The notes: generated by a model from the letters alone, not told the origin. Shown: positions 1 through 8,999, counted from the first letter of the stretch. The stretch is DNA of 64,000 nt from Cytobacillus kochii (GCF_020171845.1 NZ_JAIVAM010000004.1:372001-436000); one strand, 5' to 3'. Program-made: numbers and translations.

Positions 1-41
1 TCCTATTTTTTTGCAATTGTTCAACTTCCTTTTACTTTTTT

Positions 42-50
42 TGCTATAAT
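42..50 (+). promoter_or_regulatory. Extended -10 promoter of the DinB operon
   Basis: TGCTATAAT is an extended -10 element (TGnTATAAT) about 50 bases before the DinB start. No good -35 hexamer is seen at 17 bp, as is usual for extended -10 promoters. It probably drives the three-gene operon that follows. Confidence 0.6.
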
Positions 51-98
51 TAATAGTATCATATTTTGGAAAAAATGTAATTTTGTAAGAGGGGTGAA

Positions 99-557
99 AT
101 GATTTTGTTCCAGTTCTTTCAATACAATTGGCAAGTGAGAGATGAATGGTTGACACTGTTGAAAGACATCCCTCCTGATGAACTATTAAAGGAGAGGGTC
201 GGTGGTGTCAGGAGTATTCTTTATACCTTCTTCCATATCATTGATGTGGAGTATAGCTGGCTACGGTGTATCAATGGAAAAGAAGATGTACTATTTGATT
301 ATAGTGACTATCAGACACTTGATCGTATTCAATATCTATCAAATCAACTAAGAACTGAAATAAGCGCTACCTTTCCTCATGATGTACCTATAGATAAACA
401 AGTATTTATTCCTTGGGACTCTAGTCACCAAAATGTGACTGCGATTCTTCATCATATAATTGCCCATGAAATTCATCATATCGGCCAGTTGTCTATATGG
501 GCGAGAGAATTGAATTTACACCCTGTCTCTGCTAGCTACATTGGGCGGAAATTTTAA
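99..557 (+). CDS. DinB family protein
   Basis: A 152-residue protein of the DinB/YfiT-like four-helix-bundle superfamily, cytoplasmic and usually metal-binding. The family's histidine pattern is present: H46 in an FHIIDVEYSW segment and the C-terminal HEIHHIGQ motif at residues 123-130. Members include bacillithiol-dependent S-transferases and DNA-damage-inducible proteins, so the substrate cannot be assigned from sequence. The ATG follows an AGAGGGG ribosome binding site. It is the first gene of a probable operon with the DUF2268 lipoprotein (12-base gap) and the AraC regulator. Confidence 0.9.
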   Translation: MILFQFFQYNWQVRDEWLTLLKDIPPDELLKERVGGVRSILYTFFHIIDVEYSWLRCINGKEDVLFDYSDYQTLDRIQYLSNQLRTEISATFPHDVPIDKQVFIPWDSSHQNVTAILHHIIAHEIHHIGQLSIWARELNLHPVSASYIGRKF

Positions 558-569
558 TCGGAGGTATCT

Positions 570-1487
570 ATGCGTTTTACTTATTTTTGTCTTAGCTTAA
601 CAGTGTTGTTTTTATTATGCGGGTGTTCTGAAATGAGTAGGAATGAAAAATTAGAAACGAACTGGTCTTTCCAAACTGAAAACGGACAATCATTTAATAT
701 TGTAGAAATCCAACATTTAATGGAAAGGTACATAAAAGATCATGATGAAGAAGATGCTATATTCGCAGATTATAAAGAAGCGGTCATTGATCCTATTTAT
801 AATGAATGCTTTCTTGACGGCGAATTTCTTCATATCGCTGAAGATGTATTGTCACATAACCCGAAGAATTTCGACAAACTACAAAGAGTCATCGAACGGA
901 TGAATAGTCAGGAAGTAAAAGATAGCTTATCCGAAGCATTAGAGCTTTCTGCTGCTGCCTTACCGATAGAAAAGGAAATCAATGTCTGCTTACTTCCTGT
1001 TTCCTACCCTGGTTTTGGAATGGCAGTAGGATCAGATAAGATTCTCATTTTGTTTGACGAGTACCTTTCCATCGATCGTTTTAAGGTTACACTCGCTCAT
1101 GAATATCATCATAGTGCCTGGCAAGCTGCATATAGAGAGTCATCTGAGAAATGGACTGTCCTAGATAATATGGTTTTTGAAGGAAAGGCAGTGATGTTTC
1201 AAGAGATCATTTACCCTAATCAACAAATGATCAATACAAATGAGATTTATGACCAAGAGGCATGGGATTATGCTTCACCTCATTTCGAAAAAGGAACACT
1301 CGAGCACTCTAATGAGATTCTTTATGGCGGATTTGATCCACTGCCACCATTGTATGGCTATTCTGAAGGCTACCGAATGGTGAAAAATTATATTGAGAAA
1401 AATCCGAAAATGAGTATTCCGGAATGGACAAAACAAGACGCTGCCACTATTTTCAAAGAAGGTAATCATGAGGAAAACTATGATTAA
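570..1487 (+). CDS. DUF2268 putative zinc metalloprotease, lipoprotein
   Basis: A 305-residue protein with a lipoprotein signal peptide (hydrophobic segment ending in the LCGC lipobox, lipidated Cys19), so it should be anchored outside the membrane. The middle carries a zincin-type motif, LAHEYHHS, with HEYHH at residues 177-181, as in the DUF2268 family of predicted Zn-dependent proteases. A glutamate-rich segment (VFEGKAVMFQE) about 25 residues later could supply the third ligand. The start has a GGAGG site 5 bases upstream. It lies between DinB and AraC on the same strand. Proteolytic activity is inferred from family membership, and no substrate is known. Confidence 0.85.
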   Translation: MRFTYFCLSLTVLFLLCGCSEMSRNEKLETNWSFQTENGQSFNIVEIQHLMERYIKDHDEEDAIFADYKEAVIDPIYNECFLDGEFLHIAEDVLSHNPKNFDKLQRVIERMNSQEVKDSLSEALELSAAALPIEKEINVCLLPVSYPGFGMAVGSDKILILFDEYLSIDRFKVTLAHEYHHSAWQAAYRESSEKWTVLDNMVFEGKAVMFQEIIYPNQQMINTNEIYDQEAWDYASPHFEKGTLEHSNEILYGGFDPLPPLYGYSEGYRMVKNYIEKNPKMSIPEWTKQDAATIFKEGNHEENYD

Positions 1488-1502
1488 GATAGGAGAGCTC
1501 TT

Positions 1503-2333
1503 ATGCAACATGGAAATGTATTAATTCCTTCAAAAAAGGGACTGTTTCTCTATAAAAACACCTTTCAACAAGAAAGCCTATTACGCTCAGATGCTTCGTA
1601 TAAATTGATATATGCTCTAAACGGACCCATTCATTACGATCTATCACAAAGAGTGGAAAAACTAAAGGTTAATCAATTTATTATGGTTGATCCATTTACA
1701 CCTCATCAGCAATTATTTGTTGAAAAGCAAAAATTTCTCATTGAAATCAATCCTTCTTTTTTAAAAGATGTCAATGAATCTTTTGGTAATCAACCTGCTG
1801 ATATTGCATTTGCTGCGGTCATTCAGCTCAATCCAATGATTACGAAATGGATTGAACTGGTCATTGAAATGATGACACTAGAAGAAGATCATCAACAGCC
1901 GATGTTTCAGTTATTCCTTGAGAACAGCTATACCCAGTTAGCGATTCTTCTTTTAAAACACACGATACATACGAATAACCATCAGCTACCAACTGAACAT
2001 TTTCAAACCGTAGCACCTGCTATTTACAAAGTCACTTCCTCATTAAGAGAAGCCTATCAATCACCATGGTCACTCAATGACATGGCGGCAATTATTGATT
2101 GGGATATCTATCATTTCTCTCATTATTTTAAAGAAATCGTCGGTGTTTCACCCTATTCGTGGTTACAAATCTATCGTCTGCAACGAAGTTTGTTTTCATT
2201 GAAACAGAATGATACGACTATCCTCGATACGGCTCTGAACGCAGGTTTTTCATCCATTGCTGTCTATAATCGCCTTTTTAAAAGAGTATATGGCATTTCA
2301 CCTCGAACATTTCGAAACAACTTCACGAAGTAA
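1503..2333 (+). CDS. AraC family transcriptional regulator
   Basis: A 276-residue regulator. The N-terminal part (about 1-160) looks like a cupin-type sensor with a typical sentence-like PHQQLF stretch. The C-terminal part (about 180-273) holds the two AraC helix-turn-helix units and ends with the family signature GFSSIAVYNRLFKRVYGISPRTFR. The first helix-turn-helix is divergent (AAIIDWDIYHFSHYFKEIVGVSPYSW). An AGGAG site precedes the ATG, 15 bases after the DUF2268 stop, so it is probably co-transcribed with DinB and DUF2268 and may control them or the facing MFS gene. Its last 70 bases overlap the 3' end of that convergent gene. Confidence 0.92.
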   Translation: MQHGNVLIPSKKGLFLYKNTFQQESLLRSDASYKLIYALNGPIHYDLSQRVEKLKVNQFIMVDPFTPHQQLFVEKQKFLIEINPSFLKDVNESFGNQPADIAFAAVIQLNPMITKWIELVIEMMTLEEDHQQPMFQLFLENSYTQLAILLLKHTIHTNNHQLPTEHFQTVAPAIYKVTSSLREAYQSPWSLNDMAAIIDWDIYHFSHYFKEIVGVSPYSWLQIYRLQRSLFSLKQNDTTILDTALNAGFSSIAVYNRLFKRVYGISPRTFRNNFTK

Positions 2334-3502
2334 TAAAATGTGAAGAGACATATAAAAAGGCCACATATTGCAAAGAGGAATCTTACTGGTACAATATGTG
2401 AGAATAAACCAAATAATAATAAGGAAAAGGCATTCGCACAATATAAAGTAAATGCGCTAAAACTAAAGCCTCGACCTAACATCTCATCTGGTAGGTGTTT
2501 TTGTAACAAATAAACTCTAGCTAACCCTGAAATCGGTAGACCAATCGCTGCGAGGGACACACCAATAAACAAAGATGGGAGCCCATTAACTAAACCGACG
2601 ATACTAATGCCAGCTCCCCATATAAATGAACCAATTACATATTGCATCATAGTGAATCTTTTGATAAATAAAGGAATGATTACATTAACAACAATGACAA
2701 ATAGGCCGTACCAACTGGTTAAAATACTGTACCATTCTTCTCCCTTTGTAACCATTTGTTCTACTAACAAAAATAATCCTACTTGCCAGACCCAAGTATG
2801 GAAAAATACAATCACAACAGTGATGAAAATGACATTCCTAAGAATATGGTGCTGTATTAACCAGTGAAAAAATTCCTTTAAGGACCTGTAAATTTTTAAT
2901 TTATTCGTTTTGATGTCACTATGAATGTATACCTTCACAAATGAAAGGAATATTGCACTAACAAGATAGCTAACTATCGAAAATGTAAATAAATGTATTT
3001 TACCGATCGTAGCTAAAATGATGAGGTTTCCAACTGGGCCTACTATAACAACACCTCTTGTAATAGAGTCAACTAAACTGTTGGCCGTTGTTCTCTCTTC
3101 TTCAATCGTCACTTTCATCAATAACGCTCTACTCGCAGGATCATATAAGCAACCTATTGTATGTATAGATAAACAGAGAAAAATAAGTTGCCAATATTGT
3201 AATTGCTGAGTATAAAATAAAACAACCACTATCATGATTATCGGTATTTTAATGATTTCCATCCGAATAAGCCATTTCTTAATAGGAATCCAATCCGCTA
3301 GTACGCCTCCTATTAATCCAAATAGCAAATATGGCAACACTTGAGCGGCCACCATAGCAGTTACATAGCTAGATGAACCCGTTAATGAGAAAGCAAAAAA
3401 CAAAAAAGCCATATTTATCATCATGTTACCTAAACTGGTGAAACTCTTACTAAGTAAATAAAACCTGAATGCCCGGTTGTTTCGCAGAATTGATTGATAC
3501 AT
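2264..3502 (-). CDS. MFS transporter
   Basis: A polytopic membrane protein of 412 residues with about 12 hydrophobic segments and the MFS loop-2 region (GGVLADWIPIKKWLIR, a weakened GxxxDRxxR-type motif). It resembles the drug/macrolide-efflux type MFS proteins of Bacillus, and the substrate is unknown. A GTG at 3511 is possible, but the AGGTGAG site lies 9 bases before the ATG at 3502, so the ATG is preferred. The C-terminal end overlaps the AraC gene by 70 bases in antisense orientation. Confidence 0.88.
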   Translation of the reverse strand: MYQSILRNNRAFRFYLLSKSFTSLGNMMINMAFLFFAFSLTGSSSYVTAMVAAQVLPYLLFGLIGGVLADWIPIKKWLIRMEIIKIPIIMIVVVLFYTQQLQYWQLIFLCLSIHTIGCLYDPASRALLMKVTIEEERTTANSLVDSITRGVVIVGPVGNLIILATIGKIHLFTFSIVSYLVSAIFLSFVKVYIHSDIKTNKLKIYRSLKEFFHWLIQHHILRNVIFITVVIVFFHTWVWQVGLFLLVEQMVTKGEEWYSILTSWYGLFVIVVNVIIPLFIKRFTMMQYVIGSFIWGAGISIVGLVNGLPSLFIGVSLAAIGLPISGLARVYLLQKHLPDEMLGRGFSFSAFTLYCANAFSLLLFGLFSHIVPVRFLFAICGLFICLFTFYYFVKLFRNVRGEMPYTLLKRRL

Positions 3503-3707
3503 CTCGCTCACCTCACCTACTAGCTTATAGTTGAGCGAGGGATTTTTCCGCTATGATATTGTATATATTTTGCACAAGATCATACCACTTACTATTGTTT
3601 AGTATCATTCTTATCAAAAATATAAAAGATGATAATCCTAATTACGATACCATACAAGGTCTACGGTTGGTCTTAAACTCTCACGCATTAGGTAAATCAT
3701 ATATTTG

Positions 3708-4754
3708 TTAGGTTACGCTATAGCCTTCCTCACCAATTTCACCAACAATTTCCTCTAGAACATCCTCCATTGTGACAATACCAACAGCTTGATTTTCTTC
3801 ATTATGAATAAGTGCCATATGCTTTCTTGTTTTTTGCATCGTTAGTAAAGCTTCCTTAATTGGAGAAGTCTCTAGAAAGTTTGGAATTTCATGAATAAGA
3901 TCACTGATAGATACATCTTGATCCACTAGACTTTTCGTTAATAATTCCTTTGCATTTATATAACCTTCAATCCTTCCATCTATCTTGTCTTTAACAGGAT
4001 AACGAGTAAAAGCGTGTTTTTCTAAAATATCTAATAAGACGGCAAGGCTCATGTTTTTTTCAAGTGTAATGATACTTGCTTTAGGAATCACGATATCTTT
4101 TAGTTTTCGTTCATCAAAACTAAAAATATTTTCTAGATAAGTAAGTTCTGCTTGGTTAATCTCACCACTTTCGAAGCTTTGTGTGGCAATCAACTTTATT
4201 TCTTCTTCTGTATGCGCTGTTTCATGTTTCGACGGTTCGACACCAAACAATCTTAGAAGACGTTGCGAAGCTCCATTTAAGAATTTTATAAACGGTTTTG
4301 TTATTTTCCCAAACCAATATAATGGTGGAGCAAGTAACAATGTCATCTTCTCTGAATATTGGATCGCCAATGTTTTTGGAGCTAATTCTCCAAAGACAAC
4401 GTGGAAAAACGTGACAATCGCTAAAGCAATGAAATACGACAATAAAGTGGCTGTTGCTTGAGAAAGTTCGAATCGTTCAAAAACAGGATGTAAAATTTTT
4501 TCTACTGTTGGCTCACCCAATGCACCGAGTACGAGGGCGGTAACAGTAATTCCTAATTGGCATGCAGATAAATGATAATCGAGCCCCACAACCACTTTTT
4601 TCGATATTTTAGCCTTTTTATTTCCTTCTTCAATCAGTTGGTCAATTCGTGACATTCGCACCTTAAGAATAGCGAACTCTGCACCAACAAAAAACGCGGT
4701 TAAAATAATAAACACAACAACAAGAAATAGATTTAAAATAATCATACCGTCCAT
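3708..4754 (-). CDS. DUF21/CBS-domain membrane protein, short paralogue
   Basis: A 348-residue CNNM/CorC-family protein. An N-terminal DUF21 membrane domain (about 1-190, with FVGAEFAILKVRMSRIDQL and SACQLGITVTALVLGALGEP) is followed by a CBS pair (about 205-335). Unlike the gene just upstream it stops after the CBS pair and lacks the C-terminal CorC_HlyC domain. Family members are linked to Mg2+ efflux (MpfA/YhdP of B. subtilis). The ATG at 4754 has an AAGGGG site 7 bases upstream and begins 2 bases after the stop of the longer paralogue, so translation is likely coupled. It looks like a tandem duplication with later loss of the end. Confidence 0.88.
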   Translation of the reverse strand: MDGMIILNLFLVVVFIILTAFFVGAEFAILKVRMSRIDQLIEEGNKKAKISKKVVVGLDYHLSACQLGITVTALVLGALGEPTVEKILHPVFERFELSQATATLLSYFIALAIVTFFHVVFGELAPKTLAIQYSEKMTLLLAPPLYWFGKITKPFIKFLNGASQRLLRLFGVEPSKHETAHTEEEIKLIATQSFESGEINQAELTYLENIFSFDERKLKDIVIPKASIITLEKNMSLAVLLDILEKHAFTRYPVKDKIDGRIEGYINAKELLTKSLVDQDVSISDLIHEIPNFLETSPIKEALLTMQKTRKHMALIHNEENQAVGIVTMEDVLEEIVGEIGEEGYSVT

Positions 4755-4756
4755 TC

Positions 4757-6079
4757 TCAATCCCCTTTGGGTTCACCTCCAATATGAAGTCCTTCTAATT
4801 GTACTCTTTGGATTTGTAGTTGTTTTACTTTCATTACTGTCCAAGTGAGACCGTTTTCTTCCACGACATCTCCCTTTTTTGCCATGCCCGCTAATTTTTG
4901 ATGAATCCAACCGCCTAATGTATCAATTTGATCACTATTTGCGAATGTCATCCCGAATTTTTCTTCTAAATCAGCCAATAAAACGCGTCCAGAGATACAG
5001 TATTTGTTAGGTGCACGATACTCAATTTCTTCGACTTCCTCTTCGTCAAATTCATCGCGAATTTCACCAACAATTTCTTCTAAAATATCTTCTATCGTAA
5101 GTAAACCAGAGGTACCACCGTATTCATCCACAACTATCGCCATGTGAACACCGATTTTTTGCATTTTGATGAATGCGTCGTATATTTTTGTTGTTTCTAA
5201 AATAAACGGAATAGGTTGAATAAAATCAGCCAAGTGATATTCCCTTTTGCCTGCCATCTTGGTCAACATTTTTTTAACATTAACGATGCCGATCACTTGA
5301 TCCTTTGTGTCTTCTATCACAGGATATCTTGTAAAATTATGCTCAATCATCATTTGCGCAATTTCTTCCCTTGTCATGTTCTGCTCGAACACAGCCATAT
5401 TAATTCTGGGAACCATGATATCTTTGGCCACCCTTTCATCAAAGGAGAAAATATTTTCCATATATTCGAGTTCGGTTTGGTTGATTTCACCGCCTTTATA
5501 ACTTTGGGTCATGACAATTTTCAATTCTTCTTCCGTATATGAGTCTTCTTTTGCTTTTGCCGGCACGCCAAACATACGTAATATCACACGTGATGTTCCA
5601 TTGAGTAACCAAATGAAAGGAAACATGATTTTTCCGAACCAGTAAAGAGGGGGCGCTAATAATAAGCTCATTTTTTCGGCAAATTGAATCGCTAAGGTCT
5701 TAGGTGCCATTTCACCGACAACTACATGTAGAATTGTTACTAAAATAAAGGCAATGGCATATGAAAGAACTGATGATAATGATTGTGAAAGATTTAACCA
5801 ATCAAAAACAGGATATAATATCTTCTCAACGGTTGGCTTACCAAGGGAACCAAGTCCTAAAGCTGTTACGGTAATCCCCAGTTGGCAAGCTGATAAATTA
5901 TAATCTAAGTTATCTGCTACCCTCTTGACAGTCATTGCTTTTTTATTCCCCTCATCAATAAGCTGATCAATCCGTGACATTCTTAGTTTGACAACAGCAA
6001 ATTCAGCTGCCACAAAAAAACCGGTCGCAAAGATCAAGAAGGCCAGTAGTAGTAAATTTAATATTGTAATCAGATCCAT
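4757..6079 (-). CDS. CNNM/CorC-family DUF21-CBS-CorC_HlyC membrane protein
   Basis: A 440-residue full-length member of the hemolysin-like/CNNM family. The order is DUF21 transmembrane domain (about 1-195), two CBS repeats (about 210-340) and a C-terminal CorC_HlyC domain (about 355-430, with APNKYCISGRVLLADLEEKFG). B. subtilis relatives such as YhdP (MpfA) act in magnesium efflux and tolerance, so a role in divalent-cation transport is inferred. A GGTGGTG site precedes the ATG. It forms an operon with the shorter paralogue downstream. The adjacent motifs VAAEFAVVKLRMSRIDQL and SACQLGITVTALGLG are nearly identical in both, which supports duplication. Confidence 0.92.
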   Translation of the reverse strand: MDLITILNLLLLAFLIFATGFFVAAEFAVVKLRMSRIDQLIDEGNKKAMTVKRVADNLDYNLSACQLGITVTALGLGSLGKPTVEKILYPVFDWLNLSQSLSSVLSYAIAFILVTILHVVVGEMAPKTLAIQFAEKMSLLLAPPLYWFGKIMFPFIWLLNGTSRVILRMFGVPAKAKEDSYTEEELKIVMTQSYKGGEINQTELEYMENIFSFDERVAKDIMVPRINMAVFEQNMTREEIAQMMIEHNFTRYPVIEDTKDQVIGIVNVKKMLTKMAGKREYHLADFIQPIPFILETTKIYDAFIKMQKIGVHMAIVVDEYGGTSGLLTIEDILEEIVGEIRDEFDEEEVEEIEYRAPNKYCISGRVLLADLEEKFGMTFANSDQIDTLGGWIHQKLAGMAKKGDVVEENGLTWTVMKVKQLQIQRVQLEGLHIGGEPKGD

Positions 6080-6215
6080 AAGACACCACCAGTATTGAAA
6101 TTGTATTTTATTAATGTGTCCATTCTTATATCATGTACTCATGCATTTGTAATGATTAGTTAACCTCTAATACCAAAGGCTAAAATGCATAACAGTATCT
6201 ATGAAAACTCCTATT

Positions 6216-6256
6216 AAAAATAAAAACGAGGAAAGAAAATAATTTTTCTTTCCTCG
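6216..6256 (-). terminator. Intrinsic terminator of the yciC operon
   Basis: A 13-bp perfect stem (CGAGGAAAGAAAA with TTTTCTTTCCTCG, 6227-6256) is followed on the minus strand by a T-rich run at 6216-6226. It lies 37 bases after the yciC stop. Confidence 0.85.
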
Positions 6257-6292
6257 ACAACATTAACATGTTTTATAACTGGACCGATTTAT

Positions 6293-7486
6293 CTAACTAT
6301 TGATTGTCCAGCTAAATGGATCTGGCAGTTCATCCCACTTGGCATCATACTCACTTGGTGATAACAAGCAGTCATCTAATTCTTTTGTTATTAAATCTAC
6401 ATCAATATCCATTCCAATAAACACAAGTTTAGTATGACGATCACCAAATTCCACATCCCAATCATCTAACAAATTAGGGTTTTCCTTTAAGGTCTCATCT
6501 TTTTCCTTCTCTGGTAGTGATGCTACCCAATAGGATATGGGCTGCATCATTACAGAAGGACCAGCTTGTGACATTAATATAGCTAAGTTGTTTCTGCTCG
6601 CGCACCAAACAATCCCTTTTGATCTAACTATTTGTGATGGCATTTTTTGACACCAAGTATTAAAACGTTCAGTATGGAAAGGGTATTTTCGGTAATAGAC
6701 AAAAGATGAAATGCCATACTCTTCTGTTTCAGGCGTATGATCAGAAGGACCGATCGAGAGCTCTTGTAACCAACCTGCAGATTGACTGGCTTCGTCAAAA
6801 TCGAAAAGCCCAGTATTTAAAATTTCTTTCGGATTTACTTCACTATTTACCGTACGAATAATCTTCGCTTGTGGCTGCAGTGTTCTAATCACTTTTTCTA
6901 ATTTATCAAGGGCTTTATCATTTACTAGATCACACTTATTTAATATAAGCACATCGCAAAATTCAATCTGGTCAATGAGTAAATCAGCGATATTTCTATC
7001 ATCTTCTTCCCCAACTGCCTCCCTACGTTCTAATAATGTGTCTCCTGATTCAAAATCATGCCAAAATCTATTCGCATCAACAACCGTTACCATCGTATCT
7101 AATTTACAAAACCGAGTTAAATCTATATTCATTTCTTCATCGATATAAGAAAAGGTTTGTGCTACAGGGACAGGTTCGCTAATACCTGAAGATTCAATCA
7201 GTATGTAATCTATTTCACCCTGTTTAGCTAATCGTTCAACTTCTATAAGTAAGTCTTCTCGAAGAGTGCAGCATATACATCCATTTGACATCTCCACCAA
7301 TTTTTCCTCTGTTCGAGAAAAGTTTCCTTGTTTTCGAACAAGTTCACTATCGATGTTTACTTCACTCATGTCATTTACAATGACTGCTACTTTTAAACCG
7401 TTTCTATTATTTAATATATGATTTAATAATGTTGTCTTACCAGAACCTAGATAACCACTAAGAACGGTCACTGGAATTTTTTTCAT
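6293..7486 (-). CDS. yciC: CobW/COG0523 GTPase, zinc metallochaperone YciC/ZagA type
   Basis: A 397-residue G3E-family GTPase. Walker A is at the N-terminus (LSGYLGSGKTTLLNH, about 9-23), the metal-binding signature GCICCTLRED at about 69-78, the switch ESSGISEP at about 98-105 and the base-recognition NKCD at about 183-186. The CobW C-terminal domain follows. In B. subtilis YciC (ZagA) is the strongly Zur-repressed zinc-starvation GTPase. The same assignment is supported here by a near-perfect Zur box 17 bases before the start and by the zinc-free L33 and S14 genes upstream on the same strand. The start has an AGGAG site. Confidence 0.95.
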   Translation of the reverse strand: MKKIPVTVLSGYLGSGKTTLLNHILNNRNGLKVAVIVNDMSEVNIDSELVRKQGNFSRTEEKLVEMSNGCICCTLREDLLIEVERLAKQGEIDYILIESSGISEPVPVAQTFSYIDEEMNIDLTRFCKLDTMVTVVDANRFWHDFESGDTLLERREAVGEEDDRNIADLLIDQIEFCDVLILNKCDLVNDKALDKLEKVIRTLQPQAKIIRTVNSEVNPKEILNTGLFDFDEASQSAGWLQELSIGPSDHTPETEEYGISSFVYYRKYPFHTERFNTWCQKMPSQIVRSKGIVWCASRNNLAILMSQAGPSVMMQPISYWVASLPEKEKDETLKENPNLLDDWDVEFGDRHTKLVFIGMDIDVDLITKELDDCLLSPSEYDAKWDELPDPFSWTINS

Positions 7487-7502
7487 TGTTAAACACTCCT
7501 AT

Positions 7503-7523
7503 AAATCAAAATGATTACGATTT
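7503..7523 (-). promoter_or_regulatory. Zur box in front of yciC
   Basis: This 21-bp site differs from the Bacillus Zur consensus AAATCGTAATnATTACGATTT at two positions of one half-site, and the other half-site is perfect. It lies between the S14 gene and yciC, so yciC probably has its own zinc-repressed promoter besides read-through from the ribosomal protein genes. Confidence 0.85.
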
Positions 7524-7587
7524 ATTAATTAAAAAAATACTCTTCTTATCTTTCGTTTATATACTCCCATCTAATAAGGATAGTGGA

Positions 7588-7857
7588 TTACCAACTCGAT
7601 TTTTTAACGCCTGGTATTTGACCTTTATGTGCATATTCGCGAAAAGCTATACGAGACATCTTAAATTTTCTAAGATAACCTCTAGGTCTTCCGGTTATTT
7701 CGCATCTGTTTTTTAACCTTGTCGGGGACGAATCTCTCGGTAGTTTTCTAATACCTTGAATGTCACCTTTTTCTTTCAGCTCTTTCCGAATTTCTGCATA
7801 TTTTTTCACTAATTCTTGCCGTTTCTTTTCTTTTGCTATTTTAGATTTCTTAGCCAA
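7588..7857 (-). CDS. rpsN: 30S ribosomal protein S14, zinc-independent (C-) paralogue
   Basis: An 89-residue S14. The C-terminal signature [39 protein letters not shown] is typical, but the CxxC zinc knuckle of the 61-residue zinc-dependent S14 is absent, and the length matches the Zur-controlled replacement form (B. subtilis YhzA). Such paralogues replace the zinc protein in ribosomes during zinc starvation. The start is TTG (the MAKKS form) after AGGAATGGTG. No in-frame ATG is available. It lies between zinc-free L33 and yciC in a zinc-starvation operon. Confidence 0.95.
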   Translation of the reverse strand: MAKKSKIAKEKKRQELVKKYAEIRKELKEKGDIQGIRKLPRDSSPTRLKNRCEITGRPRGYLRKFKMSRIAFREYAHKGQIPGVKKSSW

Positions 7858-7889
7858 CTTTCACCATTCCTTTTCTATTTCTACATTCT

Positions 7890-8039
7890 CTACTTTGTTT
7901 CCCTATGCAAAGTTTTTCTCTTTAATCGTGGACAATATTTCATCAGTTCAATTCTTTCTGGATGATTTCTTTTATTCTTTGAAGTAATGTAATTTCTATC
8001 ACCCGTCTCTGTGCAGGCTAGTGTGATTTTAACTCTCAA
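7890..8039 (-). CDS. rpmG: 50S ribosomal protein L33, zinc-independent paralogue
   Basis: A 49-residue L33. The zinc-binding cysteine pairs are broken: CTETG instead of CTxCG near the start, and CPRL instead of CPxC near the end. This marks the zinc-independent form. The start is TTG at 8039, with a perfect GAAGGAGAT site 6 bases upstream, and it gives exactly the family length. An upstream in-frame ATG at 8084 would add 15 residues unlike any L33. It is the first gene of the Zur-controlled operon with rpsN and yciC. Confidence 0.93.
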   Translation of the reverse strand: MRVKITLACTETGDRNYITSKNKRNHPERIELMKYCPRLKRKTLHRETK

Positions 8040-8102
8040 TTTTTTATCTCCTTCCCGTTTCCTATTCATAAAAACTAAAAACAATCAGATACTACATCTC
8101 AT

Positions 8103-8132
8103 AGTATAAAACGTAATCATTACGATTTGCAA
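8103..8132 (-). promoter_or_regulatory. Zur-controlled promoter of the rpmG-rpsN-yciC operon
   Basis: On the minus strand TTGCAA (8127-8132) and TATACT (8103-8108) form a sigma-A promoter with an 18-bp spacer. A Zur box with one mismatch to consensus (8108-8128) fills the spacer exactly, so Zur binding should block RNA polymerase when zinc is sufficient. Confidence 0.9.
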
Positions 8133-8150
8133 GTGTTTTTTATTCCTTTA

Positions 8151-8184
8151 TAAAAAAAGAGCCATCATATTGTATGATCGCTCT
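8151..8184 (-). terminator. Intrinsic terminator of the Spo0M-like gene
   Basis: AGAGCCATCATA and TATGATCGCTCT form a stem (one mismatch) at 8158-8184, with a T run on the minus strand, 19 bases after the stop codon of the Spo0M-like gene. Confidence 0.8.
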
Positions 8185-8202
8185 ACCCTTTGATTATTTA
8201 AT

Positions 8203-8601
8203 TTACATAGTTGCTAATGGGCTAATTTTCACTGCAACTCTTACTGATTGCTCTAATTTATGATCGAGCATAAAGTTCGCTTGAATATAATAATCATTAT
8301 CTTTAGCATTCATCTCATTTGCTGAGGGAATTTCCAATGTAAATACTGTTTCTTTCTGCTCATTCGGTTGGACAGGAATCGAACAAAATACAGAGTGAGA
8401 TCTCACAATTTCTTCTTTATCATTTTCTTGGTTGCAAGCAATCAGATCAATATCATATCTTCTAATCTTCTGTGGGATGAGACCACCAAAAAATTTTATG
8501 CCACCTTCAATAATATGGCCTTCTTTATATTCTTTTTCATTAGTAGATAAATGAATTTTCTTCATTCCTATACCCATTTTTAGAGCATATTTTTTAAGCA
8601 T
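8203..8601 (-). CDS. Spo0M-like (arrestin-fold) protein, short form
   Basis: A 132-residue protein whose N-terminal part matches the pattern of Spo0M proteins: a start like LKKYALKMGIGMKKIHLSTNEKEYKEGHIIEGGIKFFGG, then alternating beta strands ending with FTLEIPSANE. Spo0M of B. subtilis, about 258 residues, is an arrestin-like regulator of sporulation and cell division. This protein covers only about half of that, i.e. one beta-sandwich domain, and ends in a proper stop and terminator. It is therefore either a single-domain member or a truncated relative. The start has an AGGTGA site about 10 bases upstream. Confidence 0.65.
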   Translation of the reverse strand: MLKKYALKMGIGMKKIHLSTNEKEYKEGHIIEGGIKFFGGLIPQKIRRYDIDLIACNQENDKEEIVRSHSVFCSIPVQPNEQKETVFTLEIPSANEMNAKDNDYYIQANFMLDHKLEQSVRVAVKISPLATM

Positions 8602-8999
8602 TCTAGCTATGTCACCTATACCTTCTTATATATTGTTTAATAACTGTTGTTTGTAATCGTACTAACCTATAATAGTATATGATAGAAATAATGGTAAAGA
8701 ATTTTTTTACATAATTATTTTTTTACATAATTATTTTTTAAAATTATTTATCCTTCTTTTCACCTTAGAATTATAAGCTTTCAATCAGTAACGCATTTTA
8801 CTAAACAATTAATCAATTCCATTACTCCCTTTTTGAAAGTGAAACGTTACAATTGTCTAACATTTCTTCAGGTAATTAACCAAAAGATAAAGTGCAACGT
8901 TATAGTTCTTTAAATTATATAATGCGCATCTACCTTTGACAAGATAAAAACGTGTGCTTTTATAAAATTTACTGTGTTTTTACATTCGTCAGTAGGTAC
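8602..8999. other. Gene-free AT-rich stretch
   Basis: About 400 bases without a supported gene. It contains a short direct duplication of TTTTTTACATAATTA near 8701-8730. No structured RNA or operator is recognised. Confidence 0.5.
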
